Shown: one piece after another, positions 1 to 13,654 of the stretch
Position numbering within the stretch: the stretch's first letter is position 1
Layout of the letters: every line of letters begins with the position of its first letter
From: Parafrankia irregularis
GTDB taxonomy: Bacteria > Actinomycetota > Actinomycetes > Frankiales > Frankiaceae
Length of the DNA stretch: 64,000 nt
Direction of reading: 5' to 3'
Assembly: GCF_001536285.1 (NCBI RefSeq)
Contig: NZ_FAOZ01000013.1
Location: 1 to 64,000, forward strand
Translations under genes and position numbers: made by a program
The notes under the pieces: generated by a model
The model's input: the letters and a program-made list of their open reading frames with translations, nothing else
Databases searched by the model: none
Told to the model about the DNA's origin: nothing

Positions 1-259
1 GCCGCCCGATCGCGGAGAAACTCAGCTCTTCCGCCAGGCCCCGCGAGATCTCCTCCCGCTCCGCCATCGACAACCGCAACGGTGACCGCGGCTGTGGTGG
101 CCGCGGCCGGACCCCACCCACCGCCAGCATCCACAACCGAGCCGCCGACGAACTCACTCCCGCTCTCCCCGCCGCCACCGTGATGCTGTCTCCCGCCCCA
201 TACGCATCCCAGAACTTTCCACGCACATCCCACCCCAACGGTCGCCGACCAGCCGGCAT
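1..259 (-). mobile_element. IS30-family transposase, N-terminal part (cut by window edge)
   Basis: The minus strand is open from an ATG at 259 to the window edge (86 codons). The encoded start reads MPAGRRPLGWDVRGKFWDAY. It is followed by a first helix-turn-helix-like stretch, a Pro/Arg-rich linker, and then LSMAEREEISRGLAEELSFS. The last segment matches the second helix-turn-helix (the 'LS..ER..I...LA.G.S...IA' pattern) found at the N-terminus of IS30-family transposases. The DDE catalytic core would lie outside the window, so completeness cannot be judged. The gene stands 3' of metK and is not part of that operon. Family assignment is from pattern recognition only. A non-transposase regulator with the same fold is the alternative. 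Confidence 0.6.
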
Positions 260-447
260 CCCACACCCCCATCCAGACAGGTGTGCAATGACCGACTGAG
301 ACCACCCAGCCAATATCCTCAAGTCCTGCTCGACAGCAACCGCGAGGGGGACGGCGGCGACGGCAGCGAGGGTGGTAGCCCGGGCCACCGCGCTATGCCG
401 GAGCGCCGGTCCGCATCCTGGTAGCCGCGGACCTGAGGTCACATACA

Positions 448-492
448 CCCGGGGGCGGGGCCTGGCCGGCTGGCCCAGGCCCCGCCCCCGGG
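448..492 (-). terminator. Strong hairpin downstream of metK
   Basis: Perfect 18-bp inverted repeat (arms 448-465 and 475-492) around a 9-nt loop, beginning 21 bp past the metK stop codon. The stem is almost pure G+C and there is no T-tract, as is common for actinobacterial terminators. It probably ends the long minus-strand pyr-to-metK block and shields it from the transposase gene. Confidence 0.6.
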
Positions 493-512
493 GACTTACG
501 AAGGTGTGCCGG

Positions 513-1709
513 TCAGCCCTTGACGGCCGCGGCCAGGGAGTCGGCACGCGAGGTCGACTCCCAGGTGAAGTCGAGCTCGGGACGACCGAAGTGGCCGTAG
601 GCCGCCGTCTGCGCGTAGATCGGGCGGAGCAGGTCGAGGTCACGGACGATGGCGGCCGGGCGGAGGTCGAAGACCGCGGTGACGGCGTCCTGGATCTGGG
701 CGTCCGGCACCTTGCCCGTCCCGAAGGTCTCCACGAACAGACCGACCGGGTGGGCCTTTCCGATCGCGTAGGCGACCTGCACCTCGCAGCGGCTCGCGAG
801 GCCCGCGGCCACCACGTTCTTGGCGACCCAGCGCATGGCGTAGGCGGCCGACCGGTCGACCTTGGACGGGTCCTTGCCGGAGAACGCGCCGCCGCCGTGC
901 CGGGCGTAGCCGCCGTAGGTGTCGACGATGATCTTGCGCCCGGTGAGGCCGGCGTCGCCCATCGGGCCACCGATCTCGAAGCGCCCGGTCGGGTTCACCA
1001 GCAGCCGGCGGCCCTCGGTGGCGATCTCCAGCAGCGCCAGCTCGGGCTCGACGACGTACTCGGCGACGTCAGGCGCGAGCAGCGTGTCGAGGTCGATGTC
1101 CGCGGCGTGCTGCGAGGAGACGACGACCGTGTCGAGCCGGACCGGCTTGCCGTCCTCGTACTCGATGGTCACCTGGGTCTTGCCGTCCGGACGCAGGTAG
1201 CCGACCTGACCGTCCTTGCGGACCGCCGACAGCCGACGGGCGAGGCGGTGGGCCAGCGCGATCGGCAGCGGCATCAGCTCGGGCGTCTCGTCGCAGGCGA
1301 AGCCGAACATCAGGCCCTGGTCGCCGGCGCCCTGACGGTCGAGGTCGTCCTCGGTCGAGCCACCGACCCGCGCCTCGTGCGCCGTGTCGACACCCTGGGC
1401 GATGTCGGGCGACTGGGCGCCGATGGAGACGCTCACGCCGCAGGACGCGCCGTCGAAGCCCTTCTTGGAGGAGTCGTAGCCGATCTCCAGGATCCGCTCA
1501 CGAACCACCGAGGCGATGTCGACGTAGGTCTTGGTGGTCACCTCACCGGCGACATGCACCTGGCCGGTGGTGATCAGGGTCTCCACGGCGACCCGGCTCT
1601 TCGGGTCGTCCTTGAGCATGGCATCGAGAATCGAGTCGCTGATCTGGTCAGCGATCTTGTCCGGGTGCCCCTCCGTGACGGACTCGGACGTGAAAAGGCG
1701 CGTCGCCAC
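513..1709 (-). CDS. metK: S-adenosylmethionine synthetase
   Basis: Makes S-adenosylmethionine from methionine and ATP in the cytoplasm. The 398-residue length is normal for bacterial MetK. Family signatures are clear: [17 protein letters not shown] near the N-terminus (methionine/ATP site), [16 protein letters not shown] about a third of the way in, and the glycine-rich [16 protein letters not shown] loop that binds the triphosphate. The start is GTG at 1709, preceded by an AGGGGG ribosome-binding stretch. It is the last gene of the minus-strand block, 86 bp after coaBC. No SAM riboswitch was recognised in that gap. Confidence 0.97.
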   Translation of the reverse strand: MATRLFTSESVTEGHPDKIADQISDSILDAMLKDDPKSRVAVETLITTGQVHVAGEVTTKTYVDIASVVRERILEIGYDSSKKGFDGASCGVSVSIGAQSPDIAQGVDTAHEARVGGSTEDDLDRQGAGDQGLMFGFACDETPELMPLPIALAHRLARRLSAVRKDGQVGYLRPDGKTQVTIEYEDGKPVRLDTVVVSSQHAADIDLDTLLAPDVAEYVVEPELALLEIATEGRRLLVNPTGRFEIGGPMGDAGLTGRKIIVDTYGGYARHGGGAFSGKDPSKVDRSAAYAMRWVAKNVVAAGLASRCEVQVAYAIGKAHPVGLFVETFGTGKVPDAQIQDAVTAVFDLRPAAIVRDLDLLRPIYAQTAAYGHFGRPELDFTWESTSRADSLAAAVKG

Positions 1710-1795
1710 TGGAATTACCCCCTGGGAGATCAGGACTGATACCGACGCAGTTTACCGAGGTTGAATCAGTAGTACGCGCACCACCCACGGCGGGC

Positions 1796-3103
1796 TCATC
1801 CGAGCATACCGACAACATGATCGAAAATGCGGTGCGCGAGGAGGTCCTTGCTCATCAGCGGGACATCCGTCGCTGTGCCGGCACGGTCCAGCAGCACAGC
1901 GCTGTTGTGCTCGACCTCGAAGCCGAGCCCGGCGCCCACCTGGTTGACCACCAGGAGGTCCACCGGTTTGCGGGCGAGCTTGGCCCGGGCGAGCTCCAGC
2001 ACCCCGCCGTCGGGGCCGCCGGTCTCCGCCGCGAACCCCACCAGGACCTGACCCGGCCGCCGGTCACGGAGGAGCTCCGCGAGCACGTCGGGATTGCGGG
2101 TCAGCTCGATGCTCTCCGGCGCCCCGGCATCTTTTTTGATCTTGTACTGATGCTCCGCCGCGGGCCGGAAGTCGGCGACCGCGGCCGCCATGATCACCAC
2201 ATCGGCGCCCGGCGCGCGCTCATGCACCGCGGTCCGCAGTTGCTCCGCCGAACCGACCCGCAGGATCGACGCACCCGCGACGTCGGACAGCGCCACGTTC
2301 GCCGCGACGACGGTGACCTCCGCCCCGCGGGCCACCGCGGCCCGGGCAAGCGCGTACCCCTGCCGGCCGCTGGAGGCGTTCCCGAGGAAACGCACGGGGT
2401 CGAGGTACTCACGGGTGCCGCCGGCGCTGATGAGAACGCGCCGGCCGGCGAGATCGAGCCGGGCACCGCCGGCACCACGGGCGAGGACCGCCCGGGCGAC
2501 CGCGGCGATCTCGACCGGGTCCGGCAGCCGGCCCGGGCCGGAGTCGGCTCCGGTCAGCCGCCCGACCGCGGGCTCCAGCACCAGGACGCCCCGCTCCCGC
2601 AGAAGGGCCACGTTCGCCCGGGTCGCCGGGTGCTGCCACATCTCGGTGTGCATGGCCGGGGCGAAGATCACCGGGCAGGTCGCGGTCAGGAGGGTACCGG
2701 TGAGCAGGTCGTCGGCGCGGCCGGCCGCAGCACGTGCCATCAGGTCGGCGGTGGCCGGCACGACCAGCACGAGGTCGGCCTCCCGGCCGACCCGGACATG
2801 CGCGACGTCCTCGGCATCGGTGAACAGGTCGGTGCTGACCGGCTGCCCGGACAGCGCCGCCCAGGTGACCTCGCCGACGAACCGCAGGGCCGCCGCCGTC
2901 GGGACGACGCGCACCTGGTGCCCGGTCTCGGTCAGCTGGCGCAGAACCTCGACGGCCTTGTAGGAGGCGATCCCACCAGACACGCCGAGGACCACCCTGG
3001 GCCGCCGGCCGGCGCCGCCCGAGGGCACCTCCCCGGGGGGCGGTGGCGGCGAGGGCGGTGTGGGTGACACGGGCGGTGTGGGTGACACCGGCGTGTCACC
3101 CAC
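1796..3103 (-). CDS. coaBC: Bifunctional phosphopantothenoylcysteine synthetase/decarboxylase
   Basis: Two consecutive steps of coenzyme A synthesis: CTP-dependent joining of cysteine to 4'-phosphopantothenate (CoaB half, C-terminal) and FMN-dependent decarboxylation (CoaC half, N-terminal). The flavoprotein half starts at VVLGVSGGIASYKAVE and carries APAMHTEMW, the substrate-recognition clamp in its actinobacterial form. The CoaB half has AGGTREYLDPVR and the KIKK dimer/catalytic loop. About 25-30 Pro/Ser/Thr-rich residues precede the fold and arise from a tandem VSPTPP-type repeat. The true start may therefore be the GTG at 3028, which follows CCGGGGAG, giving 410 residues. It lies between rpoZ and metK. 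Confidence 0.95.
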   Translation of the reverse strand: MGDTPVSPTPPVSPTPPSPPPPPGEVPSGGAGRRPRVVLGVSGGIASYKAVEVLRQLTETGHQVRVVPTAAALRFVGEVTWAALSGQPVSTDLFTDAEDVAHVRVGREADLVLVVPATADLMARAAAGRADDLLTGTLLTATCPVIFAPAMHTEMWQHPATRANVALLRERGVLVLEPAVGRLTGADSGPGRLPDPVEIAAVARAVLARGAGGARLDLAGRRVLISAGGTREYLDPVRFLGNASSGRQGYALARAAVARGAEVTVVAANVALSDVAGASILRVGSAEQLRTAVHERAPGADVVIMAAAVADFRPAAEHQYKIKKDAGAPESIELTRNPDVLAELLRDRRPGQVLVGFAAETGGPDGGVLELARAKLARKPVDLLVVNQVGAGLGFEVEHNSAVLLDRAGTATDVPLMSKDLLAHRIFDHVVGMLG

Positions 3104-3165
3104 CGAGTGCCGCGGGCCGGTGCACGGCCCCGGTCGTCACGGCGAACACCGGCGAGCCTGCCTGG

Positions 3166-3450
3166 TCAGGAGACCGGAGGCAGCGGGTCGGTGATCGTCT
3201 CGTGGGTGAGCAGGCCGGAGTTGATCTCGCGAAGCGCGATCGACAGCGGCTTCTCCTGCGCACTCGTCGTCTCGACGAGGGGGCCGACATACTCCAGGAG
3301 GCCCTCACCGAGCTGGGAGTAGTAGGCGTTGATCTGACGGGCCCGCTTGGCGGCGTAGATCACGAGGCTGTACTTGGAGTCGGTGGCCTCGAGCAGCTCG
3401 TCGATCGGCGGGTTGGTGATGCCCTCAGGCTGGGCGACGGTACCGGACAC
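3166..3450 (-). CDS. rpoZ: DNA-directed RNA polymerase omega subunit
   Basis: Small subunit that helps fold and assemble the beta-prime subunit of RNA polymerase. The conserved core is visible: [20 protein letters not shown] followed by [17 protein letters not shown], the RNA_pol_Rpb6 signature, and then [11 protein letters not shown] chose the GTG at 3450 because GGAAGGA lies just upstream and the product (94 residues) then begins close to the family N-terminus. A longer reading frame to 3570 is open but its extra residues are basic low-complexity sequence. It sits downstream of gmk, the usual actinobacterial neighbour. Confidence 0.95.
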   Translation of the reverse strand: MSGTVAQPEGITNPPIDELLEATDSKYSLVIYAAKRARQINAYYSQLGEGLLEYVGPLVETTSAQEKPLSIALREINSGLLTHETITDPLPPVS

Positions 3451-3602
3451 GGTGTCCTTCCGGGTGGGGCGATGGGAGGCCGCGCCACGGCGGGCGCGGG
3501 CCGGACCCTTGCGTACAGCGATGCCGTGGGTACAGCGGTGTCGTACGTGCACGCGGTGCCACACGTACACAGCGCCGGACGTACACAGCGTCGCTCGTCA
3601 CA

Positions 3603-4154
3603 CTAGTGTGACGAGCTGGTCATCAAGCCTACCAACCGCTCCGCGGCGGCTGTGACCTCGTCGTTCACGATGACCTCGTCGAACTCCGTCTCGGCGGCGA
3701 GCTCGATGCGGGCTCGGTCGAGACGCCGCCTGATGACGTCGTCCCCCTCGGTGCCCCGCCCCGTGAGACGACGGACGAGCTCGTCCCACGTGGGCGGGGC
3801 GAGGAAGACGAAACGCGCCTGCGGCATGGCGGACCTGACCTGCCGTGCGCCCTGCAGCTCGATCTCCAGCAGACAGGGCGCACCGGCCGCGATCCGCTCC
3901 TCCAGTGGTCCGCGGGGGGTGCCGTAGGCGTGCCCGGCGAACATCGCGTGCTCGACGAACTCACCCACCTTGACCATGTGGGCAAACTCCTCGGCGTCGA
4001 CGAAGTGGTACTCGACGCCGTCGGTCTCACCCGGGCGCGGCGCGCGCGTCGTCACGCTGACGGACACCCAGACCTCCGGGTGCAGCCGGCGGACAGCGGC
4101 AACGATCGTGCCCTTGCCCACTCCCGACGGCCCCGACAACACGGTGAGTCCCAT
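3603..4154 (-). CDS. gmk: Guanylate kinase
   Basis: Phosphorylates GMP to GDP with ATP. The 183-residue protein opens with a P-loop, [12 protein letters not shown], and continues with the GMP-binding stretch [18 protein letters not shown], which is diagnostic for the family. The later [11 protein letters not shown] segment is also typical. Start ATG at 4154. It precedes rpoZ by about 150 bp and follows the mihF gene after a 472-bp gap, so it may have its own promoter. Confidence 0.96.
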   Translation of the reverse strand: MGLTVLSGPSGVGKGTIVAAVRRLHPEVWVSVSVTTRAPRPGETDGVEYHFVDAEEFAHMVKVGEFVEHAMFAGHAYGTPRGPLEERIAAGAPCLLEIELQGARQVRSAMPQARFVFLAPPTWDELVRRLTGRGTEGDDVIRRRLDRARIELAAETEFDEVIVNDEVTAAAERLVGLMTSSSH

Positions 4155-4626
4155 TCCGACACCTTAGAGCCCGCCCAGCAGGCGGCGCAGGTTCGGTGGT
4201 GGGCACGTCGGCGCCCCGGCCGTGGCCGGGGCGCGGCGCCCCGAACATCCACCGCCGCCCTGCCGTCAGCAGACGGAGGATCGTCATCTAGATGCCATCA
4301 AAGTATGGGTTCCCGCACTCACCTCAGTGGTATGCGAGCCCAAAGGGTTCCCGGTCGGGTAGCCCAACGGATGGCACCCGACCGGCGCGCCTAACGGATG
4401 CGAGCGCCATCAGCATGCCGGGGGCTTTGGGCCCCGGCATTCGATGAGAACGCATCGGCGTCCCGCCGGCGATTGAGCAACCGAAGCGATTGACGCAACG
4501 CAATGAACTGCCGTGACACCGGAACGTGTCGACGCCTCACGGCATCAACACCAACAGGTGAAGACCGTCACGGGCCGTTACCGGTGTTCCCGGGAACGCA
4601 GGTCCATCACGCCGCGCCACGGTCAC
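4155..4626. other. 472-bp gap between mihF and gmk; two GC hairpins
   Basis: No convincing coding sequence on either strand. Two inverted repeats stand out: 4212-4221/4224-4233 (10 bp, GGCC-rich) just upstream of gmk, and 4415-4423/4432-4440 (9 bp, 8-nt loop), about 190 bp past the mihF stop. The second could end mihF transcription. The gmk promoter is presumably in the remainder, but I cannot pin it. Confidence 0.4.
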
Positions 4627-4947
4627 TCATGCGCCGGCGCCGAACTCCTCCAGGAGCGCGGCACGCTGCTTGGCCCCGAGCCCGCGCAGGCGGCGGGTGG
4701 GGCTGATTCCAAGTCGCTCCCGGATCTTCTGGGCCCGAACTCGGCCCACCCCGGGAAGCGACTCCAAGACCGCGGAAACCTTCATCTTGCCGACGACCTC
4801 ATCGCCATCCGCGAGCTCGAGAACCGCGGCAAGACTGATCTCCCCCTTCTTCAACCGCTCCTTGAGTTCGGCGCGCTGCTTACGAGCCAGCGCAGCTTTC
4901 TCGAGGGCGGCGGCCCTCTGCTCGGGCGTCAGGGGCGGCAGGGTCAC
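4627..4947 (-). CDS. mihF: Actinobacterial integration host factor (nucleoid protein mIHF)
   Basis: DNA-bending nucleoid protein specific to actinobacteria, unrelated to enterobacterial IHF. The 106 residues show a basic, Ala/Lys-rich helical N-terminus and the hallmark C-terminal block LESLPGVGRVRAQKIRERLG followed by ISPTRRLRGLG, a helix-two-turn-helix-type DNA-binding segment. The start is GTG at 4947 behind GAGGAGG. It lies between pyrF and gmk, the standard actinobacterial position. The homologue is essential in mycobacteria (established knowledge). Confidence 0.95.
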   Translation of the reverse strand: MTLPPLTPEQRAAALEKAALARKQRAELKERLKKGEISLAAVLELADGDEVVGKMKVSAVLESLPGVGRVRAQKIRERLGISPTRRLRGLGAKQRAALLEEFGAGA

Positions 4948-5192
4948 GGGTACGCCTCCTCAATGTGGTGATCGCGCCGCGCAAACTAGCGAGGAAGAGG
5001 CTCCTCGGTCCAGCCGAGCTGCATCACGCCGATCGCCGGGCATTGTCCCCACAAGACACAGCCTTTGATCGGATGAATGCCCTGTGTCGCATGCGCAGGA
5101 CGCTTTCAGACCTTGGCGGCCCCACCGTACCGGCCGACGGACACCAAGAGCGCCCCGACCTGCACCGAGTGGCGTTTCCGCAGGTCAACGAC

Positions 5193-6071
5193 CTACCGGA
5201 GTGGAGTAACCCTGGCGGCGAGAGTGGCGGCGGCCACGGCCCGATCGCTCGCGGAGGTGATCGGACGACCGATCACCAGAAGGTCCGAACCGTCCGCGAG
5301 CGCCCGTTCCGGGGTTGCGACACGTGCCTGGTCGGCCTGCTCCGAGCCCTCCGGACGGACCCCAGGTGTGATGAGAGTCACAGTTTCACCGAGCTCTCCG
5401 CGGACCAGGGAGGCCTCTTTCGGGCTGCAGACGAGAGCCCTCGCGCCGGCCTCCACAGCGAGCACGGCGAGTCTGCGAACGGCGTCCGAGGGCGGTCCCG
5501 ACAGGCCGATGGAGGCGAGCGCGGCGCCATCCAGAGAGGTGAGAACCGTGACCGCGGTCACGTGAACCTCGGGCGCCGCCTCGGCCGCGGCCCTGATCAT
5601 CGCGGCCCCTCCGGCCGCGTGCACCGTCACGAACCGAGGCGCCAGGCCGGCCAGCGAACGCATCCCACCGGCGACCGTCGCCGGGATGTCGTGCAGCTTC
5701 AGATCGAGGAAGAGCTCCGGTGCGGATCCGGCCGACCCGGCCGGATCCGCCGGACTCGACAGTGCGGAGTGGTCACCCTCCGTCAGGGATCCGAGGGCCT
5801 GGCGCCCCCCGGCAGACCCCACCGAACCCGCCTGAACCAGCAGACCTTCGTCACGCAGCGCATTCACCACCGCGCCGCCCTCCCGAAGGAAGAGCTCCAT
5901 GCCGATCTTCAGGACGGCGCAGTGTGGCGCGACCGCACGAGCCCAGTCCAGCGCGGTGGCCCCGTCCGGGGCGTCCAGCGCGACCGCGATCGGCGGCCGG
6001 CCGGCCGGTGGCACCCACAACCGGCCCGGCCATGAATGGCTCTGTGACGTCACCGGTCGGCTCCCTGTCAT
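5193..6071 (-). CDS. pyrF: Orotidine 5'-phosphate decarboxylase
   Basis: Last step of UMP synthesis: decarboxylates orotidine monophosphate. The catalytic DLKLHDIPATV segment and the upstream LKIGMELF beta strand are present, followed by VTVHAAGG, ITPGVRPEG and VIGRPITSASD near the C-terminus (phosphate binding). A low-complexity insertion of about 35-40 residues (Gly/Ser/Ala-rich, beginning LVQAGSVGSAGGRQALGS) lies between the LREGG helix and the catalytic strand, where most PyrF proteins have only a few residues. The ATG at 6071 follows GGTGGTGG; an in-frame ATG at 6086 is the alternative. It is 75 bp downstream of carB and probably cotranscribed. Confidence 0.93.
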   Translation of the reverse strand: MTGSRPVTSQSHSWPGRLWVPPAGRPPIAVALDAPDGATALDWARAVAPHCAVLKIGMELFLREGGAVVNALRDEGLLVQAGSVGSAGGRQALGSLTEGDHSALSSPADPAGSAGSAPELFLDLKLHDIPATVAGGMRSLAGLAPRFVTVHAAGGAAMIRAAAEAAPEVHVTAVTVLTSLDGAALASIGLSGPPSDAVRRLAVLAVEAGARALVCSPKEASLVRGELGETVTLITPGVRPEGSEQADQARVATPERALADGSDLLVIGRPITSASDRAVAAATLAARVTPLR

Positions 6072-6146
6072 CCATCCACCACCCATCCGAGCCAGCGCCG
6101 GTCCGAGCCGGCGCCCGCACGGGCGGCACCCGTGCGGGCACCGCCG

Positions 6147-9421
<3,275 letters not shown>

Positions 9422-9422
<1 letters not shown>

Positions 9423-10603
9423 CAGGCTTCTCCCCGCTTCCGCCTGCCGGCAGCCATGAGGCCGCAGAACCGGTCGAACAGTCCGTGGGCGTCGTGCGGG
9501 CCAGGCGCCGCCTCCGGATGGAACTGGACGCTGAATGCCGGTACGTCCAGGCAGGTCAGACCCTCGACCACGTCATCGTTGAGGGCCACATGACTCACCG
9601 CCACCCGCCCGTAGGGCGTGTCGGTGGTCTCCGTGAGCGGTGCGCGCACCGCGAAGCCGTGGTTGTGGCTGGTCACGGCGATCCGTCCGGTCCGGGTGTC
9701 GGCGACCGGCTGGTTGACGCCCCGGTGGCCGTAGGTCAGCTTGTACGTCTCGAACCCCAGCGCCCGGGCGAGCACCTGGTTGCCGAAGCAGATCCCGAAG
9801 ACCGGGACGCCCGCGTCGAGCACGCCGGTGAGCGTCTCGACCGCGTAGTCGGCGCTGGCCGGGTCACCGGGCCCGTTCGAGAGGAAGACGCCGTCGGGCG
9901 AGAGCGCCAGCAGCTCCTGGGCGGTGCTGCGGGCCGGCAGGACGTGCACCTCGCAGCCCAGCGCGGCCATGGAGACGGGCGTGTTGCGCTTGATGCCCAG
10001 GTCGAGGGCCGCGATCCGGAAGACCGGCAGGCCCGACCGCGCCTCGACGACATACGGAGTGGTGGTGCTGACCTCCGGTGCGAGGTCGGCACCCACCATC
10101 TCGGGCGAGGCCTGAACCCGTTCCAGCAGCGAGTCGAGATCGGTGTCGGTGCTGCTGATCCCGCAGCGCATCGCGCCCCGCTCACGCAGGTGGCGGGTGA
10201 GCGCCCGGGTGTCGATCCCGCTGATCCCGACCACGCCCGCGTTCTCGAGCTCCTCGTCGAGGGTGCGCTGCGCCCGCCAGTTCGACGCGAGCCGGCTCGG
10301 GTCGCGCACCACGAAGCCCGCGACCTGGATGCGCTCGGACTCGTAGTCCAGGTCGTTCACGCCGGTGTTGCCGATGTGCGGCGCCGTCATGATGACGATC
10401 TGCCGGTGGTATGACGGATCGGTAAGCGTCTCCTGGTATCCGGTCATTCCGGTGGAGAAGACCGCCTCACCGAACGCCTCGCCGACCGACCCGAAGGCCT
10501 CACCGGCGAAGCTCCGGCCGTCCTCCAGCATGAGCACCGCCTGCCGGCCCGTTCCCGGCCGCCCGCCGTCCAGCGGGGCAGGCTGCCTGTCGAAGCCGCT
10601 CAC
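9422..10603 (-). CDS. carA: Carbamoyl-phosphate synthase, small (glutaminase) subunit
   Basis: Class-I glutamine amidotransferase that supplies ammonia to CarB. The N-terminal CPSase_sm domain begins [20 protein letters not shown]. The glutaminase nucleophile is the cysteine in [15 protein letters not shown], and the C-terminal [12 protein letters not shown] holds the catalytic His and Glu. I chose GTG at 10603 because a good AGAGGTGAG ribosome site precedes it; this gives 393 residues. The frame stays open far upstream, but that extension antiparallels the repetitive upstream gene and is not protein-like. The gap from the preceding membrane-protein gene is about 70 bp. Confidence 0.97.
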
Positions 10604-10676
10604 CGGCTCACCTCTGCCCTGTTCCTGCCACTCGTGCCGGTGATGTCGCTTGTCACCCGTCTGGTGGTCATCGTCG

Positions 10677-12302
10677 TTACTCCCATCCCGGCACCCGCTC
10701 GCCCGTCGGCGACGACGGCGGCGGGGGTACAGCGAACGCGTCGCGATCCGGGTCAGGGGACCAGCCCGCGGCCGGAGCGCCGGCCCACGGCTGGCGCGTG
10801 GCGTCGGCGGGCTGACCGCCGTGATAGCCGGCCGCACCCGGCCCGGAATACTGCCCCGGCCGCTCCCGCTCGGGAAGGCGCCCCACGTCGTAGGCACCGG
10901 TGTCGTAGCCGTGGGTACCGGGCGGCACGGCGCTGTGGCCGGCCGTTCCATAGGCACCCGTGTCAAACCTGCCCTGGTCGAACCCGGCGGTGTCGTAGCC
11001 GGCGGTGTGGTAACCGCCCGTGTCGTGCCCCTGCGTCTCATACGCGCCCGTGCTGTGCGCGCCCGTCGCAAACCCGTGCGCGCCCGCCGCATGCCCGCCG
11101 GCCACCGGGACGCCCCCGGTCTGCGTACCCGCGGGGTAGCCCCCGGTCGGATAGCCACCGGTGGTCGGATAGCCCCCTGTGGGGTATCCACCCGTGCCAG
11201 GCGCCGCCGTCTCCTGGGGGCCGCCGCCGGCGAGCGAACCGCCGTAGGAGACCACGCCGTGGGCCCCCGTACGCCGGATGCCGGTGGTGTGAGCCTCCAC
11301 CTCGTGCGATCCCGTGTGGGCCGCGCTGGTAGAGACGGGTCCCGTCGAGACCGGACCGGTCGGCATGGCACCGGTCGGCATGGCACCGGTCGGGACGGGC
11401 GACGTGCTGGCCGGCCCGCCCAGGTGGGGTGTCCCCACCGGATGGCCGGCCGTGCCGCTCGCGGGCAGCCCCGGCTGGTTCCCCGGCAGCGGATTCCCGC
11501 TCCGCCGGCGGGGCTGGCGACCGATCACCGGAATCGGCATCGTGGCGGGACCGGGAGCGGGAACGCGGCGGCCGGCCGCGCCGGCACCGGCCGCCTCGGG
11601 ACTCGCCGCCCCGGGAGGGGGCGTCGGACGCGGCGTCGTGCCGCGCGGCCTCAACCTGGCGCGAACCCGCGGCACCGCGTGCGGCGAGGTGATGTCCCCG
11701 GGCAGTGGCGCCGTCGGCATCGGCCCGATCAGGTCGTGGACGGATCGCACGACCCGGGGCTGGCGCGCCCTGTCCTCGCCGCGGAACCCGGTCTCCAGCT
11801 CCCGGCCGTCAAAGGACCAGGCGACGACCACGAGCCGGCTCGGCGCGGCGACCTTCCCCGCATGCCCACGCTCGAGCCGGGCGCCACGCACGGCCTCGCG
11901 GGGAATCCAGAAGGCATGGCCGTCCCGGTCGACCCGGACTCCAAGGTCGTAGACGGCGATGTAGTCGCCGTCATGGCCGGCGAGCCCGCGGGCCGCGATC
12001 CACTCCCGCCAGTGCCCCGCGTCGACGGTGCCGAGATACCTTCCGCGCAGCGGCGCGGCCAGCACGTTCCCGGTCTGCTCCGGTGGTTCGGGCAGGTCCG
12101 GCAGGTCTTCCTCCTGCTCCTGTGTCCGGCCGCTCCAGGCCCGTCGCATCGCGCCGACGAAGGCCACCGCGAGCAACAGCAGCCCGAAGGCGAGCAGGAG
12201 GTGCAGGGCCGCGCCACTCGGTCTGCCGACCGCGACGGCCGGCCCGGCCAGGGCGAATGGCGCCATCCCCAATGCGGGGGCTCCGCGGGACGTCAGGCTC
12301 AT
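10677..12302 (-). CDS. Membrane-anchored PH-like protein of the pyr operon (Rv1382-type) with a long repetitive C-tail
   Basis: In the position of Mycobacterium tuberculosis Rv1382, between pyrC and carA. The ATG at 12302 overlaps the pyrC stop by 4 bp (ATGA). Residues about 1-60 hold one membrane segment ([20 protein letters not shown]). Residues about 60-210 form a globular cytoplasmic domain with alternating beta-strand character ([49 protein letters not shown]), matching the bacterial PH-like domain of this family. From about residue 230 to 541 the protein becomes low complexity: first Pro/Arg/Thr-rich, then a Gly/Tyr/Thr/His tail with many [10 protein letters not shown]-like and [15 protein letters not shown]-like units. 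Mycobacterial relatives end near the globular domain. Function is unknown; a role in membrane-linked regulation of pyrimidine synthesis is only a guess from context. Confidence 0.8.
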   Translation of the reverse strand: MSLTSRGAPALGMAPFALAGPAVAVGRPSGAALHLLLAFGLLLLAVAFVGAMRRAWSGRTQEQEEDLPDLPEPPEQTGNVLAAPLRGRYLGTVDAGHWREWIAARGLAGHDGDYIAVYDLGVRVDRDGHAFWIPREAVRGARLERGHAGKVAAPSRLVVVAWSFDGRELETGFRGEDRARQPRVVRSVHDLIGPMPTAPLPGDITSPHAVPRVRARLRPRGTTPRPTPPPGAASPEAAGAGAAGRRVPAPGPATMPIPVIGRQPRRRSGNPLPGNQPGLPASGTAGHPVGTPHLGGPASTSPVPTGAMPTGAMPTGPVSTGPVSTSAAHTGSHEVEAHTTGIRRTGAHGVVSYGGSLAGGGPQETAAPGTGGYPTGGYPTTGGYPTGGYPAGTQTGGVPVAGGHAAGAHGFATGAHSTGAYETQGHDTGGYHTAGYDTAGFDQGRFDTGAYGTAGHSAVPPGTHGYDTGAYDVGRLPERERPGQYSGPGAAGYHGGQPADATRQPWAGAPAAGWSPDPDRDAFAVPPPPSSPTGERVPGWE

Positions 12303-13654
12303 ACGATCTTCCCGTCGAGCACGGTGGGACGGCCCCGGAGGAACGTCGCGCGGATCACCCCGGGGAGGGTGCGGCCACGGTACGGGGTGTTCGTGCTCCG
12401 GCTGGCGAAGCCGGCCGGGTCGATCACCCGCTGCGCCCGCGGATCGAGCAGTGTCAGCGTCGCGGGCGTACCCACCTGCGCGAACTGCGCGACGTCCAGC
12501 ACGGTGTCGGTCACCCCGCCGATCCGCGCGGGCGCGGCTGCCAGGCGGTCGGCCACACCGGCCCAGTCGAGATGCCCGGTCGTGACCATCGTCTCGATCA
12601 CCACCGACAGCGCCGTCTCGAGCCCGAGCATCCCCGGCCGAGCGGCGGCCCACTCGGTTTCCTTGTCCTCTGGTGCGTGCGGGGCGTGATCAGTTGCCAC
12701 ACAGTCGATCGTGCCGTCCGCCAGCCCGGCTCGCAGTGCCTCTGTGTCGGCTTTGGTGCGCAACGGCGGATTGACCTTGTACACCGGGTCGTACGAAGCC
12801 ACCAGATCTTCGGTGAGTAGCAGGTGGTGCGGGGTCACCTCGGCGGTGACCCGCCACCCCTTCGCCTTCGCCCACCGGATGATCTCGACCGAGCCGGCCG
12901 TGGAGACGTGACAGACGTGCAGGCGCGAGTCGACATGGCCGGCGAGCAGCGCGTCACGCGCGATGATCGCCTCCTCGGCGACCGCGGGCCAGCCGGGCAG
13001 GCCGAGGCAGGCGGCCATCGCGCCCTCGTTCATCTGCGCCCCGGCGGTGAGCCGAGGCTCCTCCGCGTGCTGCGCGACCACGCCGTCGAACGCCTTGACG
13101 TACTCCAGCGCGCGACGCATGAGCAGTGCGTCGGACACGCAGTGCCCGTCGTCGGAGAACATCCGCACGGCGGCCGCGGACGTCGCCATGGCTCCCAGCT
13201 CGGCGAGCTGGGAGCCGGCGAGCCCCTTGGTCACGGCACCGACCGGACGCACCTCGCAGTGCCCGGCGTCCTGGCCGAGCCGCCACACCTGCTCCACCAC
13301 TCCGGCGGTGTCCGCGACCGGGTCGGTGTTCGCCATCGCGAACACCGCCGTGTAGCCACCCAGCGCCGCGGCCCGCGTGCCCGACTCGACGGTCTCGGCA
13401 TCCTCGCGCCCAGGCTCGCGCAGATGTGTGTGCAGGTCGACGAACCCGGGCAGTGCGATGAGGCCCGCGCCGTCGACGATCAGCGGGCCGCGCCGGGTTC
13501 CGCCAGCCGCACCGTCGGCGGCGTCCGCGACGACGCTGGTGTGCTCACCGCCGCCGGGCGGCGTGACCGCGGCGATCCGCCCACCCGCGATCACCAGGTC
13601 TCGGGGGTCGCCCCCCAGGGGACTGACGCCACGCAGCACGATCACCGATGTCAT
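12299..13654 (-). CDS. pyrC: Dihydroorotase
   Basis: Zinc amidohydrolase that cyclises carbamoyl aspartate to dihydroorotate. The 451 residues carry the metal-binding [10 protein letters not shown], the substrate-binding FAMANTDPV, the histidine-bearing [10 protein letters not shown] and VTPHHLLL, and the catalytic-aspartate segment [15 protein letters not shown]. The ATG at 13654 overlaps the pyrB stop by 4 bp (ATGA). Its own stop overlaps the next gene's ATG in the same way, so the three genes are translationally coupled. Confidence 0.97.
   Translation of the reverse strand: MTSVIVLRGVSPLGGDPRDLVIAGGRIAAVTPPGGGEHTSVVADAADGAAGGTRRGPLIVDGAGLIALPGFVDLHTHLREPGREDAETVESGTRAAALGGYTAVFAMANTDPVADTAGVVEQVWRLGQDAGHCEVRPVGAVTKGLAGSQLAELGAMATSAAAVRMFSDDGHCVSDALLMRRALEYVKAFDGVVAQHAEEPRLTAGAQMNEGAMAACLGLPGWPAVAEEAIIARDALLAGHVDSRLHVCHVSTAGSVEIIRWAKAKGWRVTAEVTPHHLLLTEDLVASYDPVYKVNPPLRTKADTEALRAGLADGTIDCVATDHAPHAPEDKETEWAAARPGMLGLETALSVVIETMVTTGHLDWAGVADRLAAAPARIGGVTDTVLDVAQFAQVGTPATLTLLDPRAQRVIDPAGFASRSTNTPYRGRTLPGVIRATFLRGRPTVLDGKIV

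Noticed and set aside
4155-4626. Possible tRNA or small RNA gene in the mihF-gmk gap
   Set aside because: No cloverleaf or T-loop consensus could be built; only isolated GC hairpins are present.
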